From Pontederia crassipes (taxonomy: Eukaryota > Streptophyta > Magnoliopsida > Commelinales > Pontederiaceae): a stretch of 64,000 bases of DNA. Of this stretch, positions 46,820 to 59,388 are shown piece after piece; positions within the stretch are counted from its first letter, which is position 1; every line of letters begins with the position of its first letter. The stretch spans positions 61,811,953 to 61,875,952 of the forward strand of contig CM060198.1 in NCBI GenBank assembly GCA_030549335.1, read 5' to 3'. Position numbers and translations under genes: made by a program. Below the pieces are notes generated by a model, which did no database searches, was not told the origin of the DNA, and saw only the letters and a list, made by a program, of their open reading frames with translations.

Positions 46820-47886
46820 TATAATTAATTTCTTATCGTATTATTAATATTATTACACACATGCAGTTGCTGTGTGCGGAGATTTTATTACTTTCTTGCA
46901 TTCGGGACATTTTGTTTCATTTCTTAATCCGGTTCCTTGTTCTATGAACAATAAAATATTTTGTTTTTCTTTTTTCTATCGCTGCACTGTCAACTTTTTC
47001 TGGTAACGGAGAACGCACAGGAAAGAGAAGGCATCAGATCAGACGAAAACCTGTCTGCATATGACGAAAACTTGATATCCGGAATGCACAGGGAAAGGTT
47101 CAATATTTTGTTTCCTGATTTCCTAATCCAACAGCAGGAGATACGTACATGGTCTGCATATGACAAACTTGATATCCTGAATTCACGTACTTCTCCTCAT
47201 TCCTAATTCATATGTCAAAAGAAATTAAGAAGCTCAGTGCATGTCTTCATCCTGCATCATGTAATCATAAAAGGAAAAACAGGTAAATGAATCAATACAT
47301 TCATGCATGGAGCAGAAGAAACTCCTGACTTTTAACTCTTGCTTTTCCCTTTTTTAATGAATTGTCACAAGTTGTGGCCACCAGAAATTTCTTTGATCCC
47401 GCACATATCCGTGGCATTTGTTTTTCATTCCTTCATTATATATCTCCATCGGATCGAGCTACTCTTGGATATAGGGCGATGCTTTTTCCACTTCAAAAAT
47501 ATTATTGTCACTCGATTTAAAGTATGCTGACTAGTTTATGTCTGAATACATAACAATGAACGAATGGAGCAAAATACATTTGAGATCTCCAAGACAGACA
47601 CACATGGCCGGCCGGCCGGCCGGCTTCCTTTTCGAGGACTTGACTGAATTCAAGAAGAAAATCAAAGTACGTACTCAATATATAAATGTTGTCCATGATT
47701 AATTAAAGACTTTGGATCAAAGGAAGGAGCTCCTCGTGAATCAAGTTTGAGCTTAACTTTTAAAAAAATATATAGTGATTGATGGAATTAATTAGGTGTG
47801 ATTTGAGCATAACTAATTTGTTGTTAATTATGACAGGGAGAATATGAGATATTACAATTTTTTTGAAGAGATTGAGTGGTTATCAT
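46820..47886. other. Peroxidase 1 3' flank and spacer
   Basis: AATAAA at 46950-46955 is a plausible poly(A) signal. A short duplication (GTCTGCATATGACRAA...CTTGATATCC) occurs near 47053 and 47150. GGCCGGCCGGCCGGCCGG at 47608-47625 is a perfect palindromic run. No gene. Confidence 0.5.
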
Positions 47887-48098
47887 TATAATAAACTCTG
47901 AACACTTGTAAAGTTTTTGCTTGCATTACTGAGAGTTCTTTACACTATTATATAGAGATGTTAGTTACAAGAGTGACTTAGTGCCATGCATGTAAAACGG
48001 AGTCATTAGTGCCTAATACAACACGTAGCTGCTGAATAAAGTAGACCGCAACTGGTGGAGGTAAAGCACATCATGCGGGAGACCTCTTCTGGTTAACA
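47887..48098 (-). repeat. 3' LTR of the minus-strand copia element
   Basis: 212 bp; begins TATAATAAACTCTG on the plus strand and ends CTGGTTAACA. Confidence 0.93.
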
Positions 48099-51000
48099 TC
48101 CCCCCTCAAGGCCGGAGCGGTCAAGGACCAAGACAGAGCTTGTCCCGGAGGAATTGGAATTGATTGCCACTGAGAGCTTTGATCATTATATGTGCTATTT
48201 GATCCTTGGTGGAGATGTATCGAACTTGTAAACAATGATCAGCAACTTCATCTCGAACAAAATGGAAATCAATCTCCACATGTTTAGTTCTGGAGTGAAA
48301 AATAGGATTTGCTATCAAGTAAGTGGCACCAATATTATCATACTAGAGAACGGGTGGTAAGGATGGCGAGTGGCATAATTCTTGTAATAATGAACAAAGC
48401 CAAATGAGTTCTGCAGTTGCATCAGCAAGAGCCTTGTATTCGGATTCGGTGGAAGATCGGGAGACTGTACGTTGTTTCTTGGCAGACCAAGAAATGAGAT
48501 TTCTTCCAAAGTAGATGGCATAGCCTCCAATTGATTTGCGATCATGAGGACTCGCTGCCCAATCGGCATTGGAGAAGGCTTGTATTTGGTTGGTTGATGC
48601 TGAGGAGAAATGAAGGCTGAGGTCAGTTGTGGCTTTAAGATAACGAACATAGCAGCCTCTTAACACACTGCCAATGTTCCTCTGTTGGATTGTGCATGAA
48701 CTGGCAAATATTGCTGACAGCATAAGAGATGTCGGGTCGAGTAATAGTTAAGTATTGTAGTGCTCCAACAGTGCTGCGGTAGAGTTGTGGATCAGCGGCA
48801 GGTTTTTCGTCAGGAATCAGTTTGGCATTTGTAGCAACATGGGATTTAATAGGTCTGGACTCGAACATTCCTGTTCGTTTTAAAAGAGCTAGTACATACT
48901 GCTGCTGTGAGAGGACGAGTCCTGCTGGTGTGTGGAGAACTTCCACACCAAGAAAGAAGTTGAGGCGTCCAAGGTCGCGAATAGCAAACTGGCGTTGAAG
49001 GTGAGCAATTATTTGCTGCAACATGGCATTTGTCCCTGTGAGAATTAGATCATCTACATAGATGAGAATGTATGCGGTAACATGGGGTGTGCGATAGATG
49101 AATAAGGAAGTGTCTGTGGCAGAGGTAGAAAAACCAAACTCAATGAGGGTAGTAGCAAGCGTGTGAAACTAGGCACGTGGTGCTTGTTTCAAGCCATAGA
49201 GAGCCTTGTGTAGCTGACAAATATGAGTTGGACGATCTGGATCAACAAACCCTTGCGGTTGTTCCATATAAACAGTTTCAGAAAGTTTTCCATGTAGGAA
49301 TGTGTTGACAATGTCTAACTGATGTAGGGGCCAATGTTGGGAGACAGCGATGGAGAGTACCAGGCAGATAGTGGTGGGTTTGATGACAGGACTGAAAGTG
49401 TCACCATAGTCGACGTCGGACGTTTGATGGAAGCCTTTGAGTTTGGTGCGAAAGATCCACTTGCAACCAATAACATGCATAGAAGGATTAGAGGGAACAA
49501 GAGTCCAGGTCCCATTTTTGACAAGAGCAGTGAACTCCTCGGCCATTGCAGCGCGCCAATGGGAGTGTTTGGTAGCTTGAGTAAAGCATGTAGGTGGGTC
49601 AAGAGAATGTGTGGTGGTGGTAGCGAGAGCCTTCAAACCTGCTAATTTGCGATAATTTACAGGTGGAAGAAGACGAAGAGTTCTGGTGGTGGGAATGGGG
49701 GATGGTGGGGGAGATGGGGTGGTGACTGATGAAGGTGACGATGAAGATGAGGAGTTTGCTGGAGTGGGGGAGAAAGAATTAGTAGGTATTTGTAGAGCTA
49801 AATAAGGAGTTGGACATTGACACGGTGGAGGAGTGTTTGGTGGGAGATGTTGAAAAAGGAAGGAGTCTTCGTGGAAGCGGACATGACGAGCTATGAAGAA
49901 CCTGCCGGAGGGAGGGTGGTAGCAATAGTAACCCACACAATTTGTGGGATAACCAAGGAAGAGACATGGAAGAGAGTGCACATCAAATTTATGGCGATTG
50001 TAAGGGCGTGTGAAAGGAAAAATAGCACATCCAAATATGCGAAGAAAATTGTAATCTGGTGGACGTTGATGTAGTTGAAAGTAGGGAGACTGATGGTGGA
50101 GGATGGGAGTCGGAAGGCGATTTATGAGATAAACAGCAGTTTTAACAACGAAATGCCAGAATCAGCGAGGAACAACGACATGGGTCAAAAGTGTTAATGC
50201 AGTTTCGACAACATGACGAATTTTTCGTTCCACCTGGCCATTTTGTTCATGTGAATGTGCACAAGTGAGGCAATGTTGAATTCCATGAGATCGTAGATAA
50301 GGTACAAGTGCTATGAATTCACCACCATGATTAGTTTGTAGGCTTTTTAATGGACAGTTGAATTGTCTTTCTACTAACTTGTGAAAAATAGGAAAAATAG
50401 TGGCTACATCAAATTTATGAAACAAAGGAAACATCCAGATATATCTGCTAAAATCATCTACAAGAAGTAAAAAGTAAGAATGGCCATTAGAAGTTTTTTG
50501 AGGTGCTGGGCCCAGACGTCGACAAAAACAAGTTGCAGAGGTGCTAAGCTTGTGTTATTTGTGCAGGGAAGATGAAGCTTGCTCGATTTGCCTTGAAGAC
50601 AAGAGCTGCAGGTGCTGGATTTTATTGGCAAGCTGGAAGGTTGGTGGGAATGCAGAATTTTAACAAGTGTTTCATGATGAGGGTGACCGAGTCTTGAGTG
50701 CCAAATATTGGTGGGCAGGCGACTGAGGAAGGCAGCAGGTGGCAAGGTGGATCAAGGTGGTGCAGATAGGTGATAGAGTCCGTCTTTAGTTTGACCTTGG
50801 AGGAGCAGTTGATTGGTTGATCGATCCTTGACAATAAAGAAAGTAAGGTGAAATTCAAAGACACAATCATTAAATTCAAAGACAATCATTCTCAGAAGTA
50901 AATTGTCGAACAGAAAGAAGATTTTTAGTTATTTGGAGAACATGAAGAACATTGTTTAGATGAAGAGTGCGAAGAGAAGAGGGCAGAGTTGTGTTACCAA

Positions 51001-51512
51001 TATGGTGAAGTGGTAGAGAAGTACCATTGCCTACTTGAAGGTGGTCAGGTCCAATGTAACTGTCAACAGTTTGTAGGTTGTGAAGGTTTGGAGTTGTGTG
51101 GTGGGTAGCACCTATGTCCGGGAACCAGTCACTATAGGTGCCAAACAAAGAAGCAGAGGTGGAGTTGGCAGGTGGTGGAGCAGAAGTTGCGTTGTATGCT
51201 TGTGGGCGTTGAGCAGCTTGATGTCTGTAATAGCAGTTGTAGGGAGAGTGATCAGAAGCGCCACAAACAGGGCAGGGAGTGCTGTAGCGATTGGTACGCC
51301 ACGACCACGATTGCCATGTCCACTGTTGCGGCGTTGAGGTGGTGCACTTGCTACTGTGAAGGATGATGGGATTGATGATGGAGTTGTGGTATAATTAGCT
51401 AGTGGAGAAAGGGTATCAGAAAGTTTGTTGGACTGTAGGCAGATCTCATGGCTAGTCAGAATACTCTGTAATTCTGGAAAGCTAGTCGCAGTGGAGCGCG
51501 CTGCTAGTGAGG

Positions 51513-52784
51513 TGTAGGATCGAAAGCACCAAGAAGGGGAGGGGGTGAATTGATGTATAAAAATTTAAAACCGAAAAAGACATAGAAGTAAATTTATAGC
51601 AAATGCGATCACAAGCAAGTAAATGATAGGTAATAAAAGCACACGAGGAGCAAGATAAGAGAAAGACGTGATATGTTGATGAGGTTCGGCTCAACTCCTT
51701 GACCTACGTCCCCGCTCCGACTTCTCAATCTTGAGACCGTCGGAGATTCACCAGCCTTCTCTTTTTTTATAGGGAGAGAATAACCCTTTCTACACCACAA
51801 TGCCTTCTTCTTCGCTTAAGAGGTAAGGCACATCTCTTCTTACAAGGAGCACTCAAAACTATCTAAACAAGAATTCCCTCCAAGGCTCTTCTTCTTACAA
51901 ATAATATTCTCACTAAGAAATTAGAAGAGGGAAGGGATGATTTGCAACTTTGGCTCAAGAAAAATGCTTTGGATTTGAAGGGAGCTCTAGAATGATTTGT
52001 CTTGCTTGGATGATGTTCCTTCAATCTTTTGGATCCTTTTTATAGGCTTCTTTCGAAAATTTGACCGTTGTAAAGTAATTCAAAAAGCTTATGCTGTCAG
52101 CTTTGAATCGGTCGACCGTTTTGACATCGGTCGTCCGTTTTGCACAGTAACTAGTCGTTACTCTGTCTGTCGAATCTTCAGCGATCGCCCATTACCAAAT
52201 CGATCGTCCATTTAATAAAAAATTATATCCGTTATTTTGTCTTTTCTGTGCAGTTTACTATTGATAGTAAGCCATAGAAGAATTATAGTCGTTCTTGCTT
52301 CCATAACGGTCGCCCGAAAGTAAATCGATCGACTGATGTTGAAGTCCAATCCATTCTGTGATTAGCGGTCGTTTCAGTTTTTTATTTCGGTCGTCCATTA
52401 TCTTCATAACGGTCGATCGATAGTAGATCGGTCGCCCATTTTTAGAGGTTGATCTTTTCTGTGATTAACGGACGTTCCAGCTTGCATTTCGGTCGTCCAT
52501 TGTCTTCAATAACGGTCGACCGGTTATAAATCGGTCGCTCATTTTTTTGAGTTTTTTCCTTTCTGTGATTAGCAGACGCTCCATCACCGATTTCGGTCAT
52601 CCATTATCTGCCATAACGGTCGACCGGTTATAAACTGGTCATCCATTTTTACAGCAGAAAACACTGACTATTTTTCTTCGAAAAATGTTAAACATGTTCC
52701 CACTATCACTTTAAGCATAATTAGTACATCATCTTCCTTGTTTGCTATCATCAAAATACATAAAATATGGTCTTGAGACCAACA
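51513..52784. mobile_element. Solo LTR (1.27 kb) nested in the copia gag
   Basis: Plus strand begins TGTAGGATCGAAAGCACC and ends TCTTGAGACCAACA, flanked by identical TGAGG 5-mers (51508-51512 and 52785-52789). TG...CA ends plus a 5-bp duplication identify an LTR. No internal region is present, so it is a solo LTR. Removing it with one TGAGG restores continuity of the surrounding gag similarity, which proves insertion after the host element. Its orientation is uncertain: the minus strand start TGTTGGTCTCAAGACC with a following TTTGATGATAGCAAACAAG resembles the 5' part of some plant copia LTRs. Confidence 0.85.
52100..52650 (+). repeat. Tandem ~103-bp module with GGTCGACCG palindromes, inside the nested solo LTR
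   Basis: Units with TTCTGTGATTAGCGG start near 52355, 52458 and 52561. Each is followed by ATTTCGGTCGTCCATTATC, ATAACGGTCGACCG and TCGGTCGCCCATTTTT. One or two more decayed units lie between 52100 and 52350. Same module and strand as 22625-23105. Confidence 0.88.
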
Positions 52785-53417
52785 TGAGGCAATAACCGTG
52801 CCATATTCACTATGTACCATATTCACTGTGTAAATTGTTGAAAACAATAGCGTTGAATGCAGAGGTTGAGAGAGGATATCCGACGGCTGAGAGCTCATTG
52901 GCGATGTACTTCATTTGATGAAGAAAGGTGGAGATTGACGAGTCGCCTTGCTTAAGGTTATGTAGTTGCATCTAGAGTTGTAGAATCCTAGTTTCAGTAG
53001 GGGCACCGAAGGCTTGTTTTAAAGCAAGCCAAACATCACGAGCAGTGGAGAGGCCAACAACAGATTGTAATACTTCTTCAGACAAGGAGGCTAGAAGCCA
53101 GCTGAGAAGTAATTGATCACGACGACGCCATTCGAGATATTCAGTAGTGGAGGAAGCATTATGGTCTGATGGAGAGGGAAATATAGTAGCGGGGTCGAGG
53201 TGATTTTCTAAGCTGTAGCTATTTATGAGAGGAGCGATATGAGTAACCCAGAGGAGGTAGTTGGTGGAGGTGAGTTTCAGAGATAGCAGGTGCTGTGCAT
53301 TAATGGATGGAAAGGCAAGGGCAGGTGGAAAATGTTCAGTCACAGTGGTTCATGGGGTGGAGGAGGAAGAAGAATTTTAAAAGGTGTCGTCATAGTGAGA
53401 ACCAAGCTCTGATACCA

Positions 53418-53629
53418 TATAATAAACTCTGAACACTTGTAAAGTTTTTGCTTTCATTACTGAGAGTTGTTTAAACTATTATATAGAGAAGTTAGTTACA
53501 AGAGTGGCTTAGTGCCATGCATGTAAAACGGAGTCATTAGTGTCTAATACAACACGTAGCTGCTACATAAAGTGGACCGCTTCTGGTGGAGGTAAAGCAC
53601 ATCATGCGGGAGACCTCTTCTGGTTAACA
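53418..53629 (-). repeat. 5' LTR of the minus-strand copia element
   Basis: 212 bp partner of 47887-48098, adjacent to the primer-binding site. Confidence 0.93.
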
Positions 53630-53632
53630 ATC

Positions 53633-53731
53633 ATAACTATCTTATTTGATAGATATTGAGTTATGAAGAATCATGATACAATTATAACTATCTTATTTGA
53701 TAGATATTGAGTTATGAAGAATCATGATAAG
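53633..53731 (+). repeat. 51-bp tandem duplication at the copia target site
   Basis: Two near-identical units (ATAACTATCTTATTTGATAG ... GAATCATGATA) directly abut the right target duplication of the copia element. Confidence 0.92.
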
Positions 53732-54419
53732 ATAAACGATTATCTTGGGTTATTACTTAAGGTATATATCTAATAATGGTTATGCATCATATATTGTGGG
53801 GATTTGAATAATGCTTGAAACTAAAAAATTTGAGACATTTCAATAGAGTGAAACTCTGAGACGGTCGTGATCGTAGGAAATAATCTTCAAGTCACGTAAA
53901 ATCTGTGTGTAATTTCTTATTACTCTTTTACTATTTGTTCATCGATTTCTCTCAAATATCGGTATCGAAAATATTCCGCAACAATGATGAACCTAAGATT
54001 GAGTTACCGCAGAAAAAGTTCCTTCCTTAGGAGATTAATTGTAGTTTTGAGAGTGAATGTTGTTTCTCATATTTCAAAGGCATCGTAAGAAAGCAAGAAA
54101 GTGATGCCCAATTTACGTGATTTAAGTTAAATTCTTTTTTTTCCTCCTTGGCTACCATAAATAAGTTGCAATGAGAATTTAATAGTTTATTATATTTATA
54201 AGAATACTATCTGCGTACGGCACAAAAGTCAGATGATTGTATCTGAAAAAAAATGTTGCAGCAACAATATTAAATAGTTATTATATAGTAAATACCAATT
54301 GATGACATTAGAGATGGACACAGCGCAACCCCTATGGATGAGTTGTATGACCTTAGAAAGATAATGTATATAAATGAAAGCTTCATCCATCGAAATTAAA
54401 TATACAAATTAATCGATTT

Positions 54420-54422
<3 letters not shown>

Positions 54423-54495
<73 letters not shown>
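54423..54495. repeat. (AT)n(AG)n compound microsatellite
   Basis: About 15 AT/TA units followed by about 21 AG units. Confidence 0.95.
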
Positions 54496-54497
<2 letters not shown>

Positions 54498-54974
54498 AAT
54501 TTGAAACATTATTGTTGGAGGATACTACTTGAAACCCCTAGACCTAGTTGATCCATTGACAAATGTAAACAAGATTTACCTTATGTTTTAAAATTATGTA
54601 ATGTGATACTGCGTTTAATATTCCTCTCTACTCATGAACAAATGCCCGTTATGCATTTGGGCTTTACTTTCCTTGCATATATATATATATATATATATAT
54701 ATTTATCCAGGGGGCATTAGTTTAAGGAAACAAAAAAAGTTTATATTGATAAATTACAAACTCTGTGCTTTCTTATCCTTTTTATTGTTAGAAAACAGAA
54801 AAAAAAAAAGAGGGAGAAGAAAAGGAACAGATATGGGATGTAGTCCGAGTCCTGCTACTAATTCTTAACATAGTTTGGGCCGTCCATGTGGGCCCTGAGG
54901 ATTTGTACCTTAACGGGCTTCAACTGCGTCGTCTTACGAAAGAGTGAGATGACCAACATGAATTAACCTTGTAG

Positions 54975-55477
54975 CATCATCCAATTAATAATGAATGGTA
55001 AAATAACTAATTACATAAAAAAAATTATTCCTAGGGGTTCAAACCCAATCCGACCCCAAATGGTCCGACCACCAATTTTTTTCTTTCTTTTTAAAATTTT
55101 TTCTCACTGTTTTATATTTATTTAAGATAAAAATATTTTTTAGTATTTTATTTTATAGCATAAATTAAGTTTCCTTGATATCTAAATGTTATTCCCATAC
55201 TTAAAACAATTTATTTTAATAATTTTTTAATTTTAAATCAAATATAAGATTAAATTTAAATAAAAAATAAAAATATATATAAAAATTCGAGCCATCTAGT
55301 CGGGTCGGGTCGGCTCGAGTTAAAATTTTTCAACTCACACCCGACCTGACCAATGTCAGGTCGAATACAACCCGACCATGGACTCAACCCGACTCGACTG
55401 GAAACCCGGTGAATACTCCTTATCATATGTATATTAATCATCATCCAATTAAAAATGAATGGTAAAATAACTAATTA
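54975..55477. repeat. 39-bp direct repeats flanking a ~425-bp segment
   Basis: CATCATCCAATTAA-AATGAATGG-type 39-mers at 54975-55013 and 55439-55477 differ at one base. The segment between (55014-55438) is AT-rich with a block of GGGTCGGGTCGG / CCCGAC motifs (about 55295-55400) partly arranged as inverted repeats. Confidence 0.85.
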
Positions 55478-56579
55478 GATTTTAATTTTATTCATTGATG
55501 ATACTATTCGACATGAAAATATTATGTAATATAGAGAGAAAATGGTTATCTACAAAGTGATATCTAAGATTTAAAGAGTGACAAAAAAGGGACGCGCTCT
55601 TTATGTTATTCGAAATAATTAATAGTTAACTGCGTTTTAGCAGAAGAAACTAAGACTGATGACGATATAATTTACTCATTCACAATGTTGGCCACACAGT
55701 GAACTGACATCATATCATGCATATAATGATCTATGTAATGATTAACACACACTTAATGCACATTTAATTCACAGTTAGCCGACGATACATTGATCATTAT
55801 TATGTTTAGTTTATTGCTCTTATTTATTTATTTATTTATTGTGAATTTAATTAAGTGCAAGAAATAGTTGTCACTAGTTATTTTAACATTAGACACGGAC
55901 ATATATAAGGGATTAAGGACGAACGATTTCCGTAGATTTGATCGTGGTTGATCCAAATTAATCAAAGAAAAGAAAAAAAAAAAAGAGGCCATGGACAAAC
56001 AGAATGAATGTGTATATATGCTTTTGAAATTAAGAATATTTGATTAAATCCGACAGTGCCTTGAATCCGAGTCATAAGGCAACAATTCAATGCATAGTGT
56101 GGTCAGTGGTCACAATCAGGATAACAATATATTTATACCTAATGCTAATTAGTAATTAATCTATATATATATATATATATATACATACATAGGTTTGTCC
56201 CATGCATGCATGTCTCAATATTAATTAAGACTAAACATGCACATTGTTGATTATGGTTCCTACTTTAATAAATAACTTCCATGTTTATTAATATTCATAT
56301 ATCTATATATATAAATATATATATATATATATCATGTGATCTAGTCTAGTTATTTACAAGGAGTTGGGTTAGCACTTAACCAAAAAAAACATTAATTATG
56401 AATCCTAGGTACTAATTAAACTACTTAACCGGCTGTCAACGGCGTTTTTGGGTCCGGTAGCACATGGTATGTGTGACCTAATCCGATCAGCTCATTAATT
56501 CTAAATGCATGATATGGTCGGAACCATCGCTGGCTCGCTCCATATAATTATTGACACATATCTATCTATGATCTCAAGA

Positions 56580-56580
<1 letters not shown>

Positions 56581-56644
<64 letters not shown>

Positions 56645-56669
56645 GTAGTAGTAGTAGTAGTAGTAGTAG
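56581..56669. repeat. (ATT)n(AGT)n compound microsatellite
   Basis: 21 ATT triplets followed by about 8 AGT triplets. Confidence 0.97.
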
Positions 56670-59357
56670 CAACTCCAGCAGCATGTTAATTTAATTTGCA
56701 GAAATAGAAGAAATTAAAACCCGTAGCTACCAGCACGCACGGTATCAGATCCATGTACGCATGGCATATAATTCTTACGTGTTACATATATACATATGCA
56801 TATATTTAATTGAAAAAGGTATTTAACATGTATTATAATACCAATTAAGAAAGGTACTTAATTTAATTCGAATGGTTCTCAAGCACACCCAAAAAGAAAC
56901 GTCGATAACGATGGTACACTGAGCACGCATATCTTTTAAATCATATTTACTATTTTTTTTAATGAAGAATAGTTTTCATTGTTTGTTAATTAAGAACTAT
57001 TTTACAAAATGTAAAAAAAAATGTGGATCCTAATTAATGACGCACGCTTTTAAAAAATGTGGATTCGATCCGATGTTTCCTTTTCCACTTGAATAATTGA
57101 TGAGATGCTTCTTCCTGAGCAGAATTGGAAGGGGACAACTTAATTAGTAGTAATAATAACAATAATGATAATAAAAGAGTGACAGCTAAGTAATCAAGTT
57201 ACCAATGGATGGAACATTTTTACATGTTTCTTATTTTATCCGGCGATTTGTTGAACCATATATATGTGACGTGTTTTCTTGTTAAGGTGCTTAATTAATT
57301 GGTCCATATCATCCCCACCACGTCACTTATTAGCTAAGCATGATCTCATATTTGGCAACTCCCAATTCTTTGTGCCTCAAATCTTTGATGCCACCTATTT
57401 TAATTAATTTAAAACTTTTTAATATTTTTATAATGGTACGTGTTAATCCTGACTGTCGGTTAAAACCCTGACATTGACATTCTCTTCAGAATTTTTTTCT
57501 TCTTTATATACTCAAATTTTAAATTAATAGAATAATAGAGAAAATGACATTATAAATATACGAGTGCACCTAATTATAATTTACAACTTATGAGGCAATT
57601 AATTAAGAGCTTCCCATATTCCGTGAGCGAAATCAATTAGATTACTGTAATTGGTGAACATCATTGTCATCACATGAAAATTATTATATATATAAGTGGA
57701 GGAAGTGACTTCACCAAAAATTAATCAGACACAATGATAACAGTGAAAGGAACGAAAATTGAAGTTTTGATTTAGTTTTCATAATTTTAGTTGTGTTCGG
57801 ATGGAGTGGAATATGGTGATGAGGAATAAAGTAGTTAATGTAATAGGAAAAAGTAAATGTGATGATTAATTTTTTATGAATTTTGAAACAAAAATTGATA
57901 TTATAAATATAAAATAAAATATTGTTGGTCAATAAAAATAAAAGTAAAAATTTAAAATTTTGTTAAAAAATAATTTATTTAAATAAATAAAATCTGGTTT
58001 TTAATAATTATATGTAGTAAAATATTAAATTTTTAATGAAATAATAAGTAAAAAATAATATTATATTAATATATTATAATAAATAATTTATATTTAATAA
58101 ATAAGTTACTTTATAAGATATATGTGTGAGAGAAAATAAAAAAAGAGAAAAAAAAATAAAGGAAATTGAAAAATAAAAATCAACGTGTAAAGTAAAAAAA
58201 AATATCCTAGAGTGCCTGATTCTACCATTTCGAAAACGATTTCTTTTTCGATTTTATCGAACGTCACACGGAATCGACTGGAATCAGTGGACCAGTTGGC
58301 AAACAAGGCAAAAGGTATAATTCCTTATAATCGGTGGATCCTCCTAATGTTCATACGTAGTCTATATTAAGTTTTTTAGTCTATATTATATACTAAAAAC
58401 ATCATTGATTAGGAAACGTAATGTTTCCTTGTTGTTCTTGTTGTGTTCAGCATACAGTTTATACGCATGCGCATTTGGTTGTAGACGACGTGACCACAAC
58501 ATTAATTAAAAGGTGTCCAAGAGTTGTTTGAGCCCCAAATGTGCTCATTATTGTTATGTTTATGAGGTCAACAACAACAACATAAAAAAAAAGAAAGAAA
58601 TAAAAAGATTTGGTCCATTATGGTAGCTAGGAGAAAGTATAAGATATTTTCCTTTTTCACCTTCGTTAACTAATTAAAAAAGTTACCAGTGTAATATTAA
58701 GATTTATTTGTAAACTCCTAAACTAATATACTAATATTATTCCACTGACGATGTTTGCTGGTACGTTGTTTTCTCAATGTGCTTGCAATGCACCTAACAT
58801 GAACTATATATATATAAAAAATTCTCTCTCCCTCTCGTAATATTTTTTTTTTCAGTTTTACATAAAAATTACTTTCCCATGGCGACATTGCCTTTATTAG
58901 AATATACAATACATTCCATATCTATCTTATGTGACAAGAACATGATAACTCGATGGAATCTTAATTCCACAGTTGAATTAAGTTGAGATGCAAAGGCTGA
59001 CCTACTCCTGCTCCAGAAAAGCATCACTCCTCCTGTAAGACATGAGGGAGTAGAAGTTACAAGTACAAAACACGGCATTTTTATTCCAGAAAGAAAAAAA
59101 AAACAAGTCTTATAGTACAAGTTTAGTCAGAGAGAGGTACCAGTTCATCATCGATCATCTTCCTCTCAATATTATATGTATATCATATGCATCACTGTCA
59201 ATTTGTTGAGAGAGTTAGGTCGTGAGTTTTATTCATGGACTTCTTGGGTACGTAGTATATGTACATTATTGTTGTTGATGAGATAATATTTCAACTCCTA
59301 CCTGACTCGGCCACATCCCCGTTTCTTTATACCTTCACAAGACATTTTGAAATGGAC

Positions 59358-59388
<31 letters not shown>

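Larger units (their letters stand above)
48118..53343 (-). pseudogene. Copia gag-pol polyprotein remains (minus strand)
   Basis: Read right to left. Gag at 52972-53343 (TSTNYLLWVTHI, LLLSWLLASL, FGAPTETRILQL) continues to about 52800, then resumes left of the nested LTR at about 51512 (FPELQSILTSHEI, then a CCHC-less arginine/glycine-rich end). Protease near 51148-50876 reads PDIGATHH, so the catalytic D-T-G is D-I-G. Integrase spans 50745-50160 (SRLGHPHHE, CSSCLQGK, HEQNGQVERKIRHVVE). Reverse transcriptase spans about 49600-48800 with YVDDLILTG near 49055. RNase H spans about 48600-48121 ([25 protein letters not shown]). Stops or frame changes lie near 50164, 50880, 49160-49030, 48640 and 48330. 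Closely resembles the plus-strand copia element at 16742-21029 in motif wording, so they are the same or sister lineages. Confidence 0.9.
47887..53629 (-). mobile_element. Ty1/copia LTR retrotransposon, minus strand, with nested solo LTR
   Basis: Flanked by the identical 5-mer ATCAT (47882-47886 and 53630-53634). LTRs are both 212 bp (47887-48098 and 53418-53629) and differ at about 11 positions by eye (near 5%). On the minus strand the LTR starts TGTTAACCAGAAG. Next to the 5' LTR the sequence TGGTATCAGAGCTTGG (complement of 53401-53417) is the initiator-Met tRNA primer site, and a polypurine tract (GAGGGGGGA, complement of 48099-48107) precedes the 3' LTR. Without the 1,272-bp nested insertion (51513-52784) and one target copy the element is about 4.47 kb. 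Coding capacity is lost. Confidence 0.95.

Noticed and set aside
55030-55060. GGTTCAAACCC resembling a tRNA B box
   Set aside because: No A box or cloverleaf can be drawn upstream; no tRNA gene supported anywhere in the window.
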